In this document: in pieces, positions 42,712-51,184 of the stretch
Layout: every line of letters begins with the position of its first letter
How positions within the stretch are numbered: position 1 is the stretch's first letter
Source of the DNA: Paenibacillus donghaensis
GTDB taxonomy: Bacteria > Bacillota > Bacilli > Paenibacillales > Paenibacillaceae
Direction of reading: 5' to 3'
NCBI RefSeq assembly: GCF_002192415.1
Contig: NZ_CP021780.1
Location: 3,410,001 to 3,474,000, forward strand
Length of the DNA stretch: 64,000 bases
Notes under the pieces: generated by a model
Seen by the model: the letters and a program-made list of their open reading frames with translations, nothing else
What the model was told of the DNA's origin: nothing
Database searches by the model: none
Position numbers and translations under genes: made by a program

Positions 42712-43510
42712 CATTTGAACCTCCTCCATACAATCATTCACTATCAAGTGTATGCAGGTTCTGGGCATTTGTTGATTGTTAGAGTAGAAATAAATTTGAG
42801 TAAGCCCTCCACAGGCCTTAAATCAGGTTCCATACTACATTTTATTGGGCTTTTCCGCCGGATGCGAGTACAATTCGGGTTCATACATAAGTCTCAGGAA
42901 GATGAGAACATCACAGAATCAGGTTGGTAGGGGTCATTTAAGTTCGATCCACTGATTTAGTTGCGATATTGGGTACTACTTAGGTCCCCTAGCCCTCTTC
43001 GCTCGTAACCCTCGCTTCGATTTCAGACGGTTGCGGACTCAGGAGCCTCTATTTGCTGTACATAGGCCGTTTTGCAGGATTAACGGACCCAGGAGCCTCT
43101 ATATCACAGAAAACCCTCGCTTTTGAGCCTGTTTTGACGACTTAGGGGCTATACGGTCCGCTAAAATGCAGGTTACCTAGTTCATGGGCTTGGAGTGTCG
43201 CAGGGTCCTAAGTAGTAACCAAAAAGGCATCTAATTTCGGCGTCTGAGCATTACAGGCCTGATTTACTCGAGATTAGTTGCATTTTCGCACTTAATCACC
43301 TGTTGGCTCACGATTACACTGAAATTAGTTGCAGTTTCGCATCTATTTACTCCACACGCTCCAGAAGAGCAACATTCTATATCCCTACCTCGATCTAAAT
43401 AGTAACCCGTTTCGCACCTATTCGCTCCCAACGCTCCAGAGCCACCTACTGAATCCAGGCTAGAACTTAACGGGCCGCAAACCCAACCAGTAATAACCCT
43501 CACGCCGCCG
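42712..43510. other. Intergenic region with repeats, no gene
   Basis: 800 bases without a credible ORF. It contains GAGCCTCTAT repeats (about 43041 and 43092), TAGTAACC motifs and the dispersed repeat at 43261-43362. The minus-strand ORF at 43264-43503 with NRCETATNFS is a by-product of this repeat. Confidence 0.7.
43261..43362. repeat. Dispersed intergenic repeat, copy 2
   Basis: Begins GATTTACTCGAGATTAGTTG and includes TTAGTTGCAGTTTCGCATCT. It matches the unit at 35862-35962 over about 100 bases, with scattered substitutions. It lies between cotE and the HD-GYP gene. Confidence 0.75.
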
Positions 43511-44533
43511 CTATTTCGGCAGAACCTTCACGATTCCAAGCGACCGGTGTCTGCTCAGATCAATAAACTCCTCCCCGATGTTCACCAGCGGGCGCAGCGG
43601 ATCATGCGAGAGGATCATAATGATCGTTCCAACCTGCCCATCCGTCAGCTCCACATCGTTCCCTATCATCGACTGCATTAGTTTATTAATAAACACCCTG
43701 CAAATGTAAGGGTCAAGCTTGCCGTACACATTCTCCTCCATCTGTAGAAGAACCTCGTAGAGTGGTGATGCGCTGCGGTAGAAACGGTCCGAAGTCATGG
43801 CATGAAAAATATCGGCCACGGCCACGATTTTGCTGAAATCCGTAATCCGGTTGCCCAGCACACCAAAGGGATAACCGCTGCCGTCCATCCGTTCGTGATG
43901 CTGCAACGCCACCAGGGCCTGATTATGATTGGTACCTACTGTATCCCGAACTATCTCATAGCCAAAAGTGGTGTGTTTCTTCATTAGCTGGAATTCTTCA
44001 TCGGTCAGCGGCCCAGGTTTGGTCAGAATCTCGGCCGGGATCATCAGCTTGCCGATGTCGTGAAGCGTGGCGGCTGTCGTCAGCATACTAAGCTCTTCCG
44101 GCTTCAGCTTGAGCCATTTGCCCAGCAAGGTCGAAATGATGCCCACGGCGACATTATGACGGTATGTATAATCATCCTTGGACTGAAGCGCAGACAACAT
44201 TCCGTAGAAATCGTTTTTCTCGCTAATCTGTTGAATAAAGGGCAGCACATCACTGCGCAGCTCGAACATCGGAACCCGCTTATGCTTACTGTACCGTATC
44301 TGATCAAAAATATTCTCCATCGCTGCCGTGCAATCATCGATAGCCAGCTGATAGAAGGCCGCATTGTCCAGATGCAATACATCCCGCTCCACCAGAATAA
44401 TGTTGTGCTGGCGAATTAATCGAATGTTATCGGCAGTCAATAAAGTAAGTGCGGGCAGAACAAATACTCCTTTGTCATTAAAGAGGTTGGCTATAAGCTG
44501 TTTTCCGATAAATGATTCCATGCTTTTGTCCAT
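43511..44533 (-). CDS. HD-GYP domain phosphodiesterase-like protein
   Basis: About 340 residues from ATG 44533 (AGGTGAG upstream). A variable N-terminal region leads to the HD-GYP domain: YRHNVAVG, the metal motif HDIGKLMIP, and QHHERMDGSGYPFG with the GYP loop. These proteins hydrolyse cyclic di-GMP or act as signal sensors. The C-terminal 60 residues form a strand/helix module (TIIMILSHDPLRPLVNIGEE). No response-regulator domain is visible. Probably cytoplasmic. Confidence 0.9.
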   Translation of the reverse strand: MDKSMESFIGKQLIANLFNDKGVFVLPALTLLTADNIRLIRQHNIILVERDVLHLDNAAFYQLAIDDCTAAMENIFDQIRYSKHKRVPMFELRSDVLPFIQQISEKNDFYGMLSALQSKDDYTYRHNVAVGIISTLLGKWLKLKPEELSMLTTAATLHDIGKLMIPAEILTKPGPLTDEEFQLMKKHTTFGYEIVRDTVGTNHNQALVALQHHERMDGSGYPFGVLGNRITDFSKIVAVADIFHAMTSDRFYRSASPLYEVLLQMEENVYGKLDPYICRVFINKLMQSMIGNDVELTDGQVGTIIMILSHDPLRPLVNIGEEFIDLSRHRSLGIVKVLPK

Positions 44534-44713
44534 ACTCTCACCTGCCAGAGCGGAAAATTCGCGCAACCGAATTTCCTGCTGTATTGGTACCCTTGCTGTT
44601 ATTTTTTGTAGCAGGATGTGACATGTTTTCACATCTTTTGCCCACATACCTATTTTATCGTTATTTTAGCCTGAATTATGAATACCTGACGTCATTTCAC
44701 ACTAATTAGCTGC

Positions 44714-45694
44714 TTAACCATGCTGTCCGGATAACAAGTCCACTTTGTGTCCGACCGGCATTTTGTATTGCTTGGCAATCTTCAGATACAGCACCAGTTC
44801 GCGACAGACCTGCAGGATGGCTGAACGCATCTCGAATTCCTCACGCGTGCCCGGCAGCTCCATCTCCTGAAACTCCTGCTCCAGCTCCTGGAGCAGCGCT
44901 TCCGTGCGTCCGGTATATTCCTCGGCACATACATCGCTGCTCAATTGGTCGAACAGCTCCGCAACCATGTCCCCGTGCGGCAGCTGTTTATACACCTGAG
45001 ACAACAGCTGCAGCATATTCTGAATCGATTCCAGCTGCTCCTTGCGCATATAGAAATAAATATTCCATGCCTCGTCCGGATGGATCACATGATTCTCCAT
45101 CTCACGCGATGCCGCGGTAAGCCCCCGCTCTACTGCCTTGCCTGCACCGATCAGCTCCTTGCCGTCCCAGACATAAGACGGATCGCGCAGCGAACGGGCC
45201 ATCTGGGTGAAGATAATGGAGAAGAAGCCGTCTACCTCCTTACGGATGCCGTACATGACCCCATGGGTCTGAGGCATGTAGATCAGGTTGACCAGTCCGG
45301 CAGAACCCAAGCCTATCGCCAGCAGCTCCACCTGCTGCAGCAGCACATGCAGCGATAGCTCGGCTTGTCCAAACACACGGAACACAATAACCGAGCTGGT
45401 TACAATCCCTTCCTTATACCCTGACTTCACAATCATCGGGAAGCCCAGCAGCACATACAGGCCTAACACCCAATAATGAAAACCGAGCAGCCAGAAGAGG
45501 ATGCAGCCAAAAAAAAGTCCCACGAGCGAGGCCAAAAAACGCGCCGTTATCGTTCGGAGACTTCGTTTGCGGGTAGTTTCCACCCCCAGAATGGCCAGCA
45601 GACCCGCACTTTGGGCATTGGGAATGCCCACTGCGGCCGCCAGCACAATCGACAGCAGTGTGGCAGCCGCTGTCTTGATAACCCGAAATCCCAT
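44714..45694 (-). CDS. Aromatic acid exporter family membrane protein (YqjA-like)
   Basis: 326 residues from the ATG at 45694 (AAGGAGAGG upstream). Four hydrophobic helices in residues 5-140 (LLSIVLAAAVGI, LASLVGLFFGCILFWLLGF, VLGLYVLLGFPMIV, LLAIGLGSAGLVNL) are followed by a cytoplasmic helical half (LESIQNMLQLLSQVYKQLP). This matches ArAE_1/FUSC-like half transporters, function poorly known. It is separate from the ABC genes upstream, with a 145-bp gap holding promoters but no clear terminator. Confidence 0.8.
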   Translation of the reverse strand: MGFRVIKTAAATLLSIVLAAAVGIPNAQSAGLLAILGVETTRKRSLRTITARFLASLVGLFFGCILFWLLGFHYWVLGLYVLLGFPMIVKSGYKEGIVTSSVIVFRVFGQAELSLHVLLQQVELLAIGLGSAGLVNLIYMPQTHGVMYGIRKEVDGFFSIIFTQMARSLRDPSYVWDGKELIGAGKAVERGLTAASREMENHVIHPDEAWNIYFYMRKEQLESIQNMLQLLSQVYKQLPHGDMVAELFDQLSSDVCAEEYTGRTEALLQELEQEFQEMELPGTREEFEMRSAILQVCRELVLYLKIAKQYKMPVGHKVDLLSGQHG

Positions 45695-45838
45695 GAATAC
45701 CTCTCCTTGGTCATATTGCAATTCGAAAGCATGGGCTGAAAATATAACCAGAACTCCTACTTGCGGATCAGCTTCGAACTTCCAACAGATATATTCATGG
45801 TACAAGATTTTAGGATTAGACACAATATGACACGAATA

Positions 45839-46711
45839 TCACCGTCTCGACAATAACAGCTTCTCCACGTAGACCACCAGCTGATACATCACCGTGGCTA
45901 CGACTGCAATAATAAGCAGACTGGACATCACCAGCGTGAAATTGAACACCTGAAAGCCATAGATGATTAAATAACCGAGCCCGGATTTGGCTACCAGGAA
46001 CTCACCCACGATTACCCCAACCCAGGACATGCCCACATTGACCTTCAGAGTGGAGACTACCGTAGGGAACGAGGCCGGCAGAATGACCTTGAAGAACTCC
46101 TGAACCCGGGTTCCCCCGAAGGAACGCACCACCTTGACCAGATTGGAATCTACGCTGCAGAAGCTGTTGTACACGACCAGCGTTGTGATAATCACTGTAA
46201 TCGATAAGGTTGTGACTACAATGGCTGTGAAGCCGGCCCCGAACATGACAATAAAAATCGGCCCCAGCGCCACCTTCGGCATACTGTTGAACACCACCAT
46301 AAACGGGTCCAGCACCGCCGATAGAAACGGCGACCACCAGATAACAACCGCCAGCAAAGTGCCCAGCAGAGTACCTAGCACAAATCCGGCGGCCGTCTCG
46401 CCTACCGTTATGCCCAAATGAGGCCACAGACTGCCGCTGACCATATCCGTCCAGATCTGGCGGAAGACCTTCGTGGGATAGCTGAACAGCAGCTCATCGA
46501 TCCAGCCCAGCCTGGCCCCCGCCTCCCAGCCCGCAAAAAACAGCAGCAGCAACACAGTACGGACAGCCAGCACCTGGCTATGGCGGAGACGCTTCTGTTT
46601 CTTATAGGACCCGTGCAGCTGCTGAAGCCATAATGAACGGGAAGCAGCGTTCCCGGCCTGCTCTTCGTGCTTCACTAACTTTCCCTCCCCGCCAGCTCCA
46701 TTTCCTGCCAT
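45839..46711 (-). CDS. ABC transporter permease, NitT/TauT (SsuC-like)
   Basis: 290 residues. About six membrane helices; the EAA coupling loop is SFGGTRVQEFFKVILPASFPT at about residue 190-210. It begins with a polar 40-residue N-terminus. It overlaps the ATPase gene by 37 bases. The substrate class (nitrate, sulfonate, taurine or thiamine precursor) cannot be told from the permease. The import system lost its substrate-binding gene's 5' end. Confidence 0.9.
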   Translation of the reverse strand: MAGNGAGGEGKLVKHEEQAGNAASRSLWLQQLHGSYKKQKRLRHSQVLAVRTVLLLLFFAGWEAGARLGWIDELLFSYPTKVFRQIWTDMVSGSLWPHLGITVGETAAGFVLGTLLGTLLAVVIWWSPFLSAVLDPFMVVFNSMPKVALGPIFIVMFGAGFTAIVVTTLSITVIITTLVVYNSFCSVDSNLVKVVRSFGGTRVQEFFKVILPASFPTVVSTLKVNVGMSWVGVIVGEFLVAKSGLGYLIIYGFQVFNFTLVMSSLLIIAVVATVMYQLVVYVEKLLLSRR

Positions 46712-47451
46712 ATCTGATGAAAAAGCAAGCCAAATCCCGGCTGGTCCCGCGCGTACAGCGGCGGTGCCAAGCGGATCTCCTCCGGGACATTGAAGATCCG
46801 GCGGATCTTGCCCGGATTGCGCTGCAGCAGAATCACGCGGCTGCTGACCGCTATCGCCTCGGACAGATCATGGGTGACCAGCACCGCGGTGGTACCCCTG
46901 CTGCGCAGCGTCTCGGAGACAAGATCCTCCAGCTGCAGCTTGATCTGATAGTCGAGCGCAGAGAACGGCTCATCCAGCAGCAGCAGCTCCGGATCGGCAG
47001 CCAGTGTACGCACCAGCGCCACCCGCTGTCTCATACCTCCCGACAGCTGCGACGGATAGGCATTCTCTTTGCCCGCAAGCCCCATATCGGCCAGCAGCTG
47101 CAGCGTTTTGGCTCTGCCGGCTGTGTCCAGGCTTCCCGTAAGCTCCAGACCCAGCACTGCGTTGTCCATAATGCTGCGCCAGGGGAACAAGTAGTCCTGC
47201 TGCAGCATATATCCAACACGCGGCGATGGGCCGGTCACAGGTACTCCGTTGACCGCTACCTCACCCGTTGTAGGCCTTAGCAGCCCGGAGATGATCGACA
47301 GCAAGGTTGTTTTGCCGCAGCCGCTTGGTCCCACCACGCTGACGAATTCACCCTGTTCTACCGTGAGGTCCAGGTCCTCCAGCGCCAGTGAAGCTTCGTG
47401 GTCACCAAGATAGGCATGGGTTACTCCCTTTATTTGCACTACTGGAAGCAT
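46675..47451 (-). CDS. ABC transporter ATP-binding protein, NitT/TauT
   Basis: 258 residues. Walker A GPSGCGKTTLL at about 41-51, ABC signature LSGGMRQRVAL, Walker B LLLLDEPFSALD, and H-loop VTHDLSEA. This is a canonical nucleotide-binding subunit of the SsuB/TauB type, which energises import. The ATG follows GAAGGAGGGC. It overlaps the permease start, forming one operon with the SBP fragment upstream. Confidence 0.95.
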   Translation of the reverse strand: MLPVVQIKGVTHAYLGDHEASLALEDLDLTVEQGEFVSVVGPSGCGKTTLLSIISGLLRPTTGEVAVNGVPVTGPSPRVGYMLQQDYLFPWRSIMDNAVLGLELTGSLDTAGRAKTLQLLADMGLAGKENAYPSQLSGGMRQRVALVRTLAADPELLLLDEPFSALDYQIKLQLEDLVSETLRSRGTTAVLVTHDLSEAIAVSSRVILLQRNPGKIRRIFNVPEEIRLAPPLYARDQPGFGLLFHQIWQEMELAGRES

Positions 47452-47505
47452 AGTTGCCCTCCTTCGGATTTGGAGACGAACGTTGGCTGCGCCGATGTTG
47501 TGTGC

Positions 47506-48125
47506 TTATTTCTGGCTGCTGCTCTTGATGCTCTTCTCGGCAGCTTCAGCGAAGCTGTTGTTGACAATTTTCTCCGCAGGCACACGTTCCTTCAGTTCAC
47601 CAGCATTGTCCATTACATCCAGCAGATTGTTCCATTCGGCGTCGTCGACAACCGGATTTATGGCATACGTATCCTGCTCTTTGTAACGGTTAATCGCCGA
47701 AACGACGATATCCCGGTCCGTTTTATCAAAATACGTCATTACAGCATCAGCGATTTCCTCCGCACTGTGCTCCTTCACCCAGAGCTGGGCCCGTTGGACT
47801 GCATTGGTGAATTTTTGCACCGTATCGCCATTCTTCTCGATATAACTGTTCTTGGACATAAACACCGTATAAGGCAGATAACCGCTCTCGACACCAAACG
47901 AAGCTACCACCGCTCCGCGTTTCTCGCGCTCAAAGATGGAGGCCTGCGGCTCGAACAGCTGCACGTAATCCCCTGTACCCGATGCGAAAGCGCCGGCGAT
48001 ATTGGCAAAATCAATATTTTGGATCAGCGTAATATCCTTCCCGGGATCAATGCCTTTGTTAAAAAGCGTGAAGGCTCCTGCCATTTGCGGCATGCCGCCC
48101 TTGCGCTGGGGAAAAGTATTGTTAG
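47506..48125 (-). pseudogene. ABC substrate-binding protein, C-terminal fragment
   Basis: About 200 residues of a NitT/TauT-type periplasmic binding protein remain: QRKGGMPQMAGAFTLF, then VQLFEPQASIFEREKRGAVV and TDRDIVVSAINRYKEQDTYA. Relatives have about 130 more N-terminal residues including a lipoprotein signal. Upstream of the FPQRKGG block the frame runs into phage DNA, so the element interrupts the gene at about 48,110-48,125. The 5' half should lie beyond the right end of element 2. The transporter is presumably inactive. Confidence 0.85.
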
Positions 48126-48138
48126 AAATACCTGACAA

Positions 48139-48175
48139 CAAAAAGAGGACCACCGATTATTGGTGGTCCTTTATC
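48139..48175. terminator. Bidirectional terminator at the element 2 boundary
   Basis: AGGACCACC (48146-48154) and GGTGGTCCT (48162-48170) pair perfectly, with an A run on the left and TTTAT on the right. It lies between the phage gene at 48175 and the host gene fragment. Confidence 0.8.
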
Positions 48176-48429
48176 TATAATGCCTTATGTTTTTTTCCAG
48201 TGGTCGCCCACTTCATTCTAGCATGAAGCTTGTTTCTCTCGGGCTGACTTAATTTAGTAAATGCTTCTTCCATGCTATTGAAAACGACATTGCCATCCTC
48301 ATCCACAAAACTCATCGTTACGGTCAATTTCTTTTCCTCTTTTTTCTTATTCACGGGCACCACCTTCCTATTAAAGGCTATGCTTAACGGAATGTCCGCC
48401 TTTACTGATATTTGGTTAAGCATGGTCAT
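48175..48429 (-). CDS. Small hypothetical protein at element edge
   Basis: 84 residues, basic, starting MTMLNQISVKADIPLS, with KKKEEKKLTVTMSFVDEDGNVV (a strand pair) and a lysine-rich end. GAGGAG stands eleven bases before the ATG; ATG at 48423 is an alternative. It follows ArpU directly and ends at the terminator next to host DNA. No family recognised. Confidence 0.5.
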   Translation of the reverse strand: MTMLNQISVKADIPLSIAFNRKVVPVNKKKEEKKLTVTMSFVDEDGNVVFNSMEEAFTKLSQPERNKLHARMKWATTGKKHKAL

Positions 48430-48435
48430 GTTTCG

Positions 48436-48906
48436 TCATTTCTCCTCATTTCTGGGCTCGGGTTCCTTTTCCACAATCAAATTCAGATCCAAAGCGAGTT
48501 TGTAAAATGCCTTCCAGCGTATCTTCTTATATGTGCCGGCGCTGATCGGGGGCTTGAAGCAGAAAGAATACACTTTCTCATGAGTGATGTAATCATGCTC
48601 GTTAGTCATATACCTTTCCTCAATCAGAAACTTTTCCATCCGCGGAAGCCTGCGGACAATGCGCTCTATGCGCTCGCAGTAGTCACGGCGGGCTGCCTTG
48701 CCATCTACGTTATGAATAGCAATGTTCGATGTTTGGTCCGAAGTAACTCCGGTGAATCCCTTCGGCGAATCTGACCATGCCGCTGTAGTGGTTGCTTCCC
48801 GATCATCAAACGTCAAGAACTTACTTTCCCGGTATTTGTATAGCGCAGCCTCAACGGCAGCCTGCGTACGCTCTCTATCTATTTCAGGCAGGAAGCTTTG
48901 TTGCAC
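48436..48906 (-). CDS. ArpU-family late transcriptional regulator
   Basis: 156 residues. A helical N-terminal half (RTQAAVEAALYKYRESKFL) and a C-terminal HTH-like region, TYKKIRWKAFYKLALDLNLI, in the ArpU/RinA style. Normally it activates the packaging and structural operon; here no such operon follows, only one small gene and host DNA. It shares the ArpU role with the regulator in prophage 1. Confidence 0.8.
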   Translation of the reverse strand: MQQSFLPEIDRERTQAAVEAALYKYRESKFLTFDDREATTTAAWSDSPKGFTGVTSDQTSNIAIHNVDGKAARRDYCERIERIVRRLPRMEKFLIEERYMTNEHDYITHEKVYSFCFKPPISAGTYKKIRWKAFYKLALDLNLIVEKEPEPRNEEK

Positions 48907-48963
48907 CTGCTATCACCTCGCTGTAAAAGATTCCCCCGGCCGAAGCCGGGGAGCATAGCCATT

Positions 48964-49659
48964 TTAAAACGGCAGATCGTCGTCACCTTCAGGCATTGAC
49001 GGTCCGTTCTCGCCTTCCTCCTGCTCGGCAGCTGCGGCCTCTGCTGCTGCAATCTCCTCAATAGTGAGCTGGTTCTCGTCTTCAACATCTACTGTGCCGT
49101 CAGGGTGCTGCTTGACCTGCACGCCGTTCCCTGGCGGCTTCGGCTGTTCACCGCCTTGCTGCTTGCCGCCGACAACATCCTCAATCGTCATTTGATCGGG
49201 GTTGACCTCTTTGATTGCGAGAGCCAAGCGCTTGACGTCCTGTGTGGTGGTGCCATGCCGTTTGATTACCTCCACAAAGGCTTCGATGTCTGGCGGCACT
49301 GTCTTCAGCAGCGGGCGGCCATCAGTATCCTCCAGGGTGTTGCCGTCCTTGTCTGCCTTGGTATCGAGAGCAAAGAGCGCGTGATCCAGCACGTAGCGCT
49401 GCTGCGGCTCGCTCATCTTGCCCCACATTTCGGCGTTGAGGTATAGGATAGCGTCCTTGTCCCATGTGCTTCGGAGATCATCGCCCAGCACCTTAATTTT
49501 GCCGAACAGCACCTTGCCCTTGGACTTCCAGCCGCCGTGCTTCATCAGAATCAGAAAATTGGTGTCCTCAAAATAATGGTGATGCTTTTGGATCATGTCC
49601 TCCAGCAGGTCATAGGTCTCCTTGGTACCTTCTCTGTGAAACTTTTCTGCTTTAGCCAT
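48964..49659 (-). CDS. Putative phage metallopeptidase-like protein with SSB-like C-terminus
   Basis: 231 residues. The N-terminal domain (WDKDAILYLNAEMWGKMSEP, QQRYVLDHALFALD) resembles the phage putative-metallopeptidase family, but the expected HExxH is DHALFAL, so the zinc site looks degenerate. A Gln/Glu/Ala-rich linker leads to the end EGDDDLPF, identical in style to the acidic tip of single-stranded DNA-binding proteins. It may bind SSB partners such as helicases or nucleases. Confidence 0.6.
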   Translation of the reverse strand: MAKAEKFHREGTKETYDLLEDMIQKHHHYFEDTNFLILMKHGGWKSKGKVLFGKIKVLGDDLRSTWDKDAILYLNAEMWGKMSEPQQRYVLDHALFALDTKADKDGNTLEDTDGRPLLKTVPPDIEAFVEVIKRHGTTTQDVKRLALAIKEVNPDQMTIEDVVGGKQQGGEQPKPPGNGVQVKQHPDGTVDVEDENQLTIEEIAAAEAAAAEQEEGENGPSMPEGDDDLPF

Positions 49660-49687
49660 TTATAATTGCTCCTCTCGAATTTGGGTT

Positions 49688-49840
49688 TTATGAGAAAATG
49701 ACGATTGCAGCCAGCGCGAGAATCCCTGCGATGCAGATGCCGGCCATGTGCATGCTGCCTTCCTTGTCCCTGTCCATTTCAGCGACAGATCCAATAAACG
49801 AAATGATGATGACAACTGCGAGGATGATCTTAATCCACAT
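49688..49840 (-). CDS. Small two-helix membrane protein
   Basis: 50 residues from ATG 49840 (GGGGGC eight bases upstream). MWIKIILAVVIIISFIGSV, a short polar loop DRDKEGS, and AGICIAGILALAAIVIFS. A hairpin of two membrane helices. The larger ORF upstream is spurious. No family recognised. Confidence 0.6.
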   Translation of the reverse strand: MWIKIILAVVIIISFIGSVAEMDRDKEGSMHMAGICIAGILALAAIVIFS

Positions 49841-50222
49841 GGGCTCTTGCCCCCAGTAGCGTGATATATGCCGCCTCTGCCCTCTCTCTGGGGCTGGCGG
49901 TGAGTAAATCGCTAATTGCAGATAGCAGAACCCATTCATCATCATTCAGGTTGTAATAGTCTAAGTAGTCGCCTCTCCAGCACACGTACATTAGGTTCTT
50001 TATATAAGCAGTTTTGTCTTTGGCTATCGCTGCCTTTTCTACCTCCAGAGAGGCAGCAGGGTCGGTACAGGGGTCCCATTTCTCCGGCATACGGAAGCGA
50101 TTTTCATCAATCCACCAAACAAAGTCACGTTTCTTGTTTGGATCTCCCCCAGCCTTCCAGCCCATCAATACCGCCAGCGCCCGGTTCAGCTCCGGGTTGG
50201 TCATTGTCTGTACCTGTGTCAT
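49830..50222 (-). CDS. Phage ABA-sandwich domain protein
   Basis: 130 residues. ELNRALAVLMGWKAGGDP, then WDPCTDPAASLEVEKAAIA and a DLLTASPRERAEAAYITLL end match the short phage ABA sandwich (DUF2591-like) fold, common in phage accessory genes. Function unknown. It overlaps the next gene by ten bases and its own start by four. Confidence 0.6.
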   Translation of the reverse strand: MTQVQTMTNPELNRALAVLMGWKAGGDPNKKRDFVWWIDENRFRMPEKWDPCTDPAASLEVEKAAIAKDKTAYIKNLMYVCWRGDYLDYYNLNDDEWVLLSAISDLLTASPRERAEAAYITLLGARAHVD

Positions 50223-50407
50223 GACTTACCCTCACCAATCCAGTCCGTGACAGCCTCATACACTTCGTCAGGCAAGTTATTTCCCATTTGAGCACTGACC
50301 ATCTGCACCCGAGTACAGTTCAGTTTGGCTGCCAATTCTACAAAGTTCAGCCGTTCTATCTGTCTCTTCCGGTAGAATGATTCTTGTTGTTCTGCAGTCA
50401 ATTTCAT
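50219..50407 (-). CDS. Small HTH-like phage protein
   Basis: 62 residues: YRKRQIERLNFVELAAKLNC, then TRVQMVSAQMGNNLPDEVYEAV, a plausible helix-turn-helix. Its start overlaps the stop of the upstream gene by four bases. Possibly a DNA-binding regulator; evidence is limited to the helical pattern. Confidence 0.5.
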   Translation of the reverse strand: MKLTAEQQESFYRKRQIERLNFVELAAKLNCTRVQMVSAQMGNNLPDEVYEAVTDWIGEGKS

Positions 50408-50913
50408 GCCTTGTCGCTCCCTTCCTCTGCCTGCCGAGCAAGCAGTGCATTTAATACAGCCGTGGTATCCAGTAAGGTGGGATAAGGAGACTTCTTTTCT
50501 TCGATGTCCTTATTTGCCAGGGCCGAACTGATTTGGGTAATTGAAGTGTCGATCATGCGTTTAACACACCGGGTATCCTCGTTAGATTCAGAAAACGGGA
50601 AGTTCAGGGCATCAGCAAGGTTGGTTAGAGCTCTCCCCATTGCCTCCCGTTGCCGGGCTATGGTCTGTTGTGCCTCTGCGAGATCCCGTTCAATCTTTGA
50701 TCTTTTTGCCCACTCTGCGATATATTGCTCTTTCCATCCGCTTGCGTTAATCGTCATTTCCTTAAGTTGTTGTTGTTCCTCTGCCAACTCTTCGGTTTTT
50801 CCGGTAAGTTGTTGTTGTGCCTCTTCTAACGCCTTTTTGGTGTGGAGCAAGTCAGCCTCCAGCAGCGCCATCGTCATGCCTATCTCTTCTATCTGTTCTG
50901 GTGTCATGCTCAT
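50404..50913 (-). CDS. Coiled-coil phage protein
   Basis: 169 residues. Residues 10-100 are a long coiled coil (DLLHTKKALEEAQQQLTGK, AEWAKRSKIERDLAEAQQT) with repeated glutamine and leucine heptads. The rest is helical. The ATG overlaps the original stop of the DUF3850 gene (ATGA). Function unknown. Confidence 0.6.
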   Translation of the reverse strand: MSMTPEQIEEIGMTMALLEADLLHTKKALEEAQQQLTGKTEELAEEQQQLKEMTINASGWKEQYIAEWAKRSKIERDLAEAQQTIARQREAMGRALTNLADALNFPFSESNEDTRCVKRMIDTSITQISSALANKDIEEKKSPYPTLLDTTAVLNALLARQAEEGSDKA

Positions 50914-51184
50914 AAATTATTCGTCTCCTCTCCCGGGAGTAGCGACAACATTGCATATCCCTCAGCAAGCCACGGACCACCACTCAACACATGGGTGATC
51001 AATCGGATATCTATATTTCCTGTTCCCTGTTTTTTTCAGGGTCATATTCCGTGATTACCAGCCAGTCTCCAACTTGATAATCACGATCGTTCAGCCTCAG
51101 TTCAGCCATCTTGCGATGATTGGGGTCAGGGTGAGTCAACGCTGCGAAATGCTCCGGCCAACATTTTATAATGTGTTGTTTCAT
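50910..51184 (-). pseudogene. DUF3850-like protein, frameshifted
   Basis: From the ATG at 51184 it reads MKQHIIKCWPEHFAALTH, then AELRLNDRDYQVGDWLVITEYD, the DUF3850 (ASCH/PUA-like) signature. After EYDPEK a seven-A run shifts the frame to a TAG at 51011. With eight A residues it continues DIRLITHVLSGGPWLAEGYAML and SLLPGEE to a TGA at 50910 that overlaps the next start. The intact protein is about 91 residues. Either decay or a homopolymer error. Confidence 0.75.

Noticed and set aside
43264..43503. Minus-strand ORF with NRCETATNFS repeats
   Set aside because: It is the antisense of the dispersed intergenic repeat; peptide repeats follow from DNA repeats, with no ribosome site.
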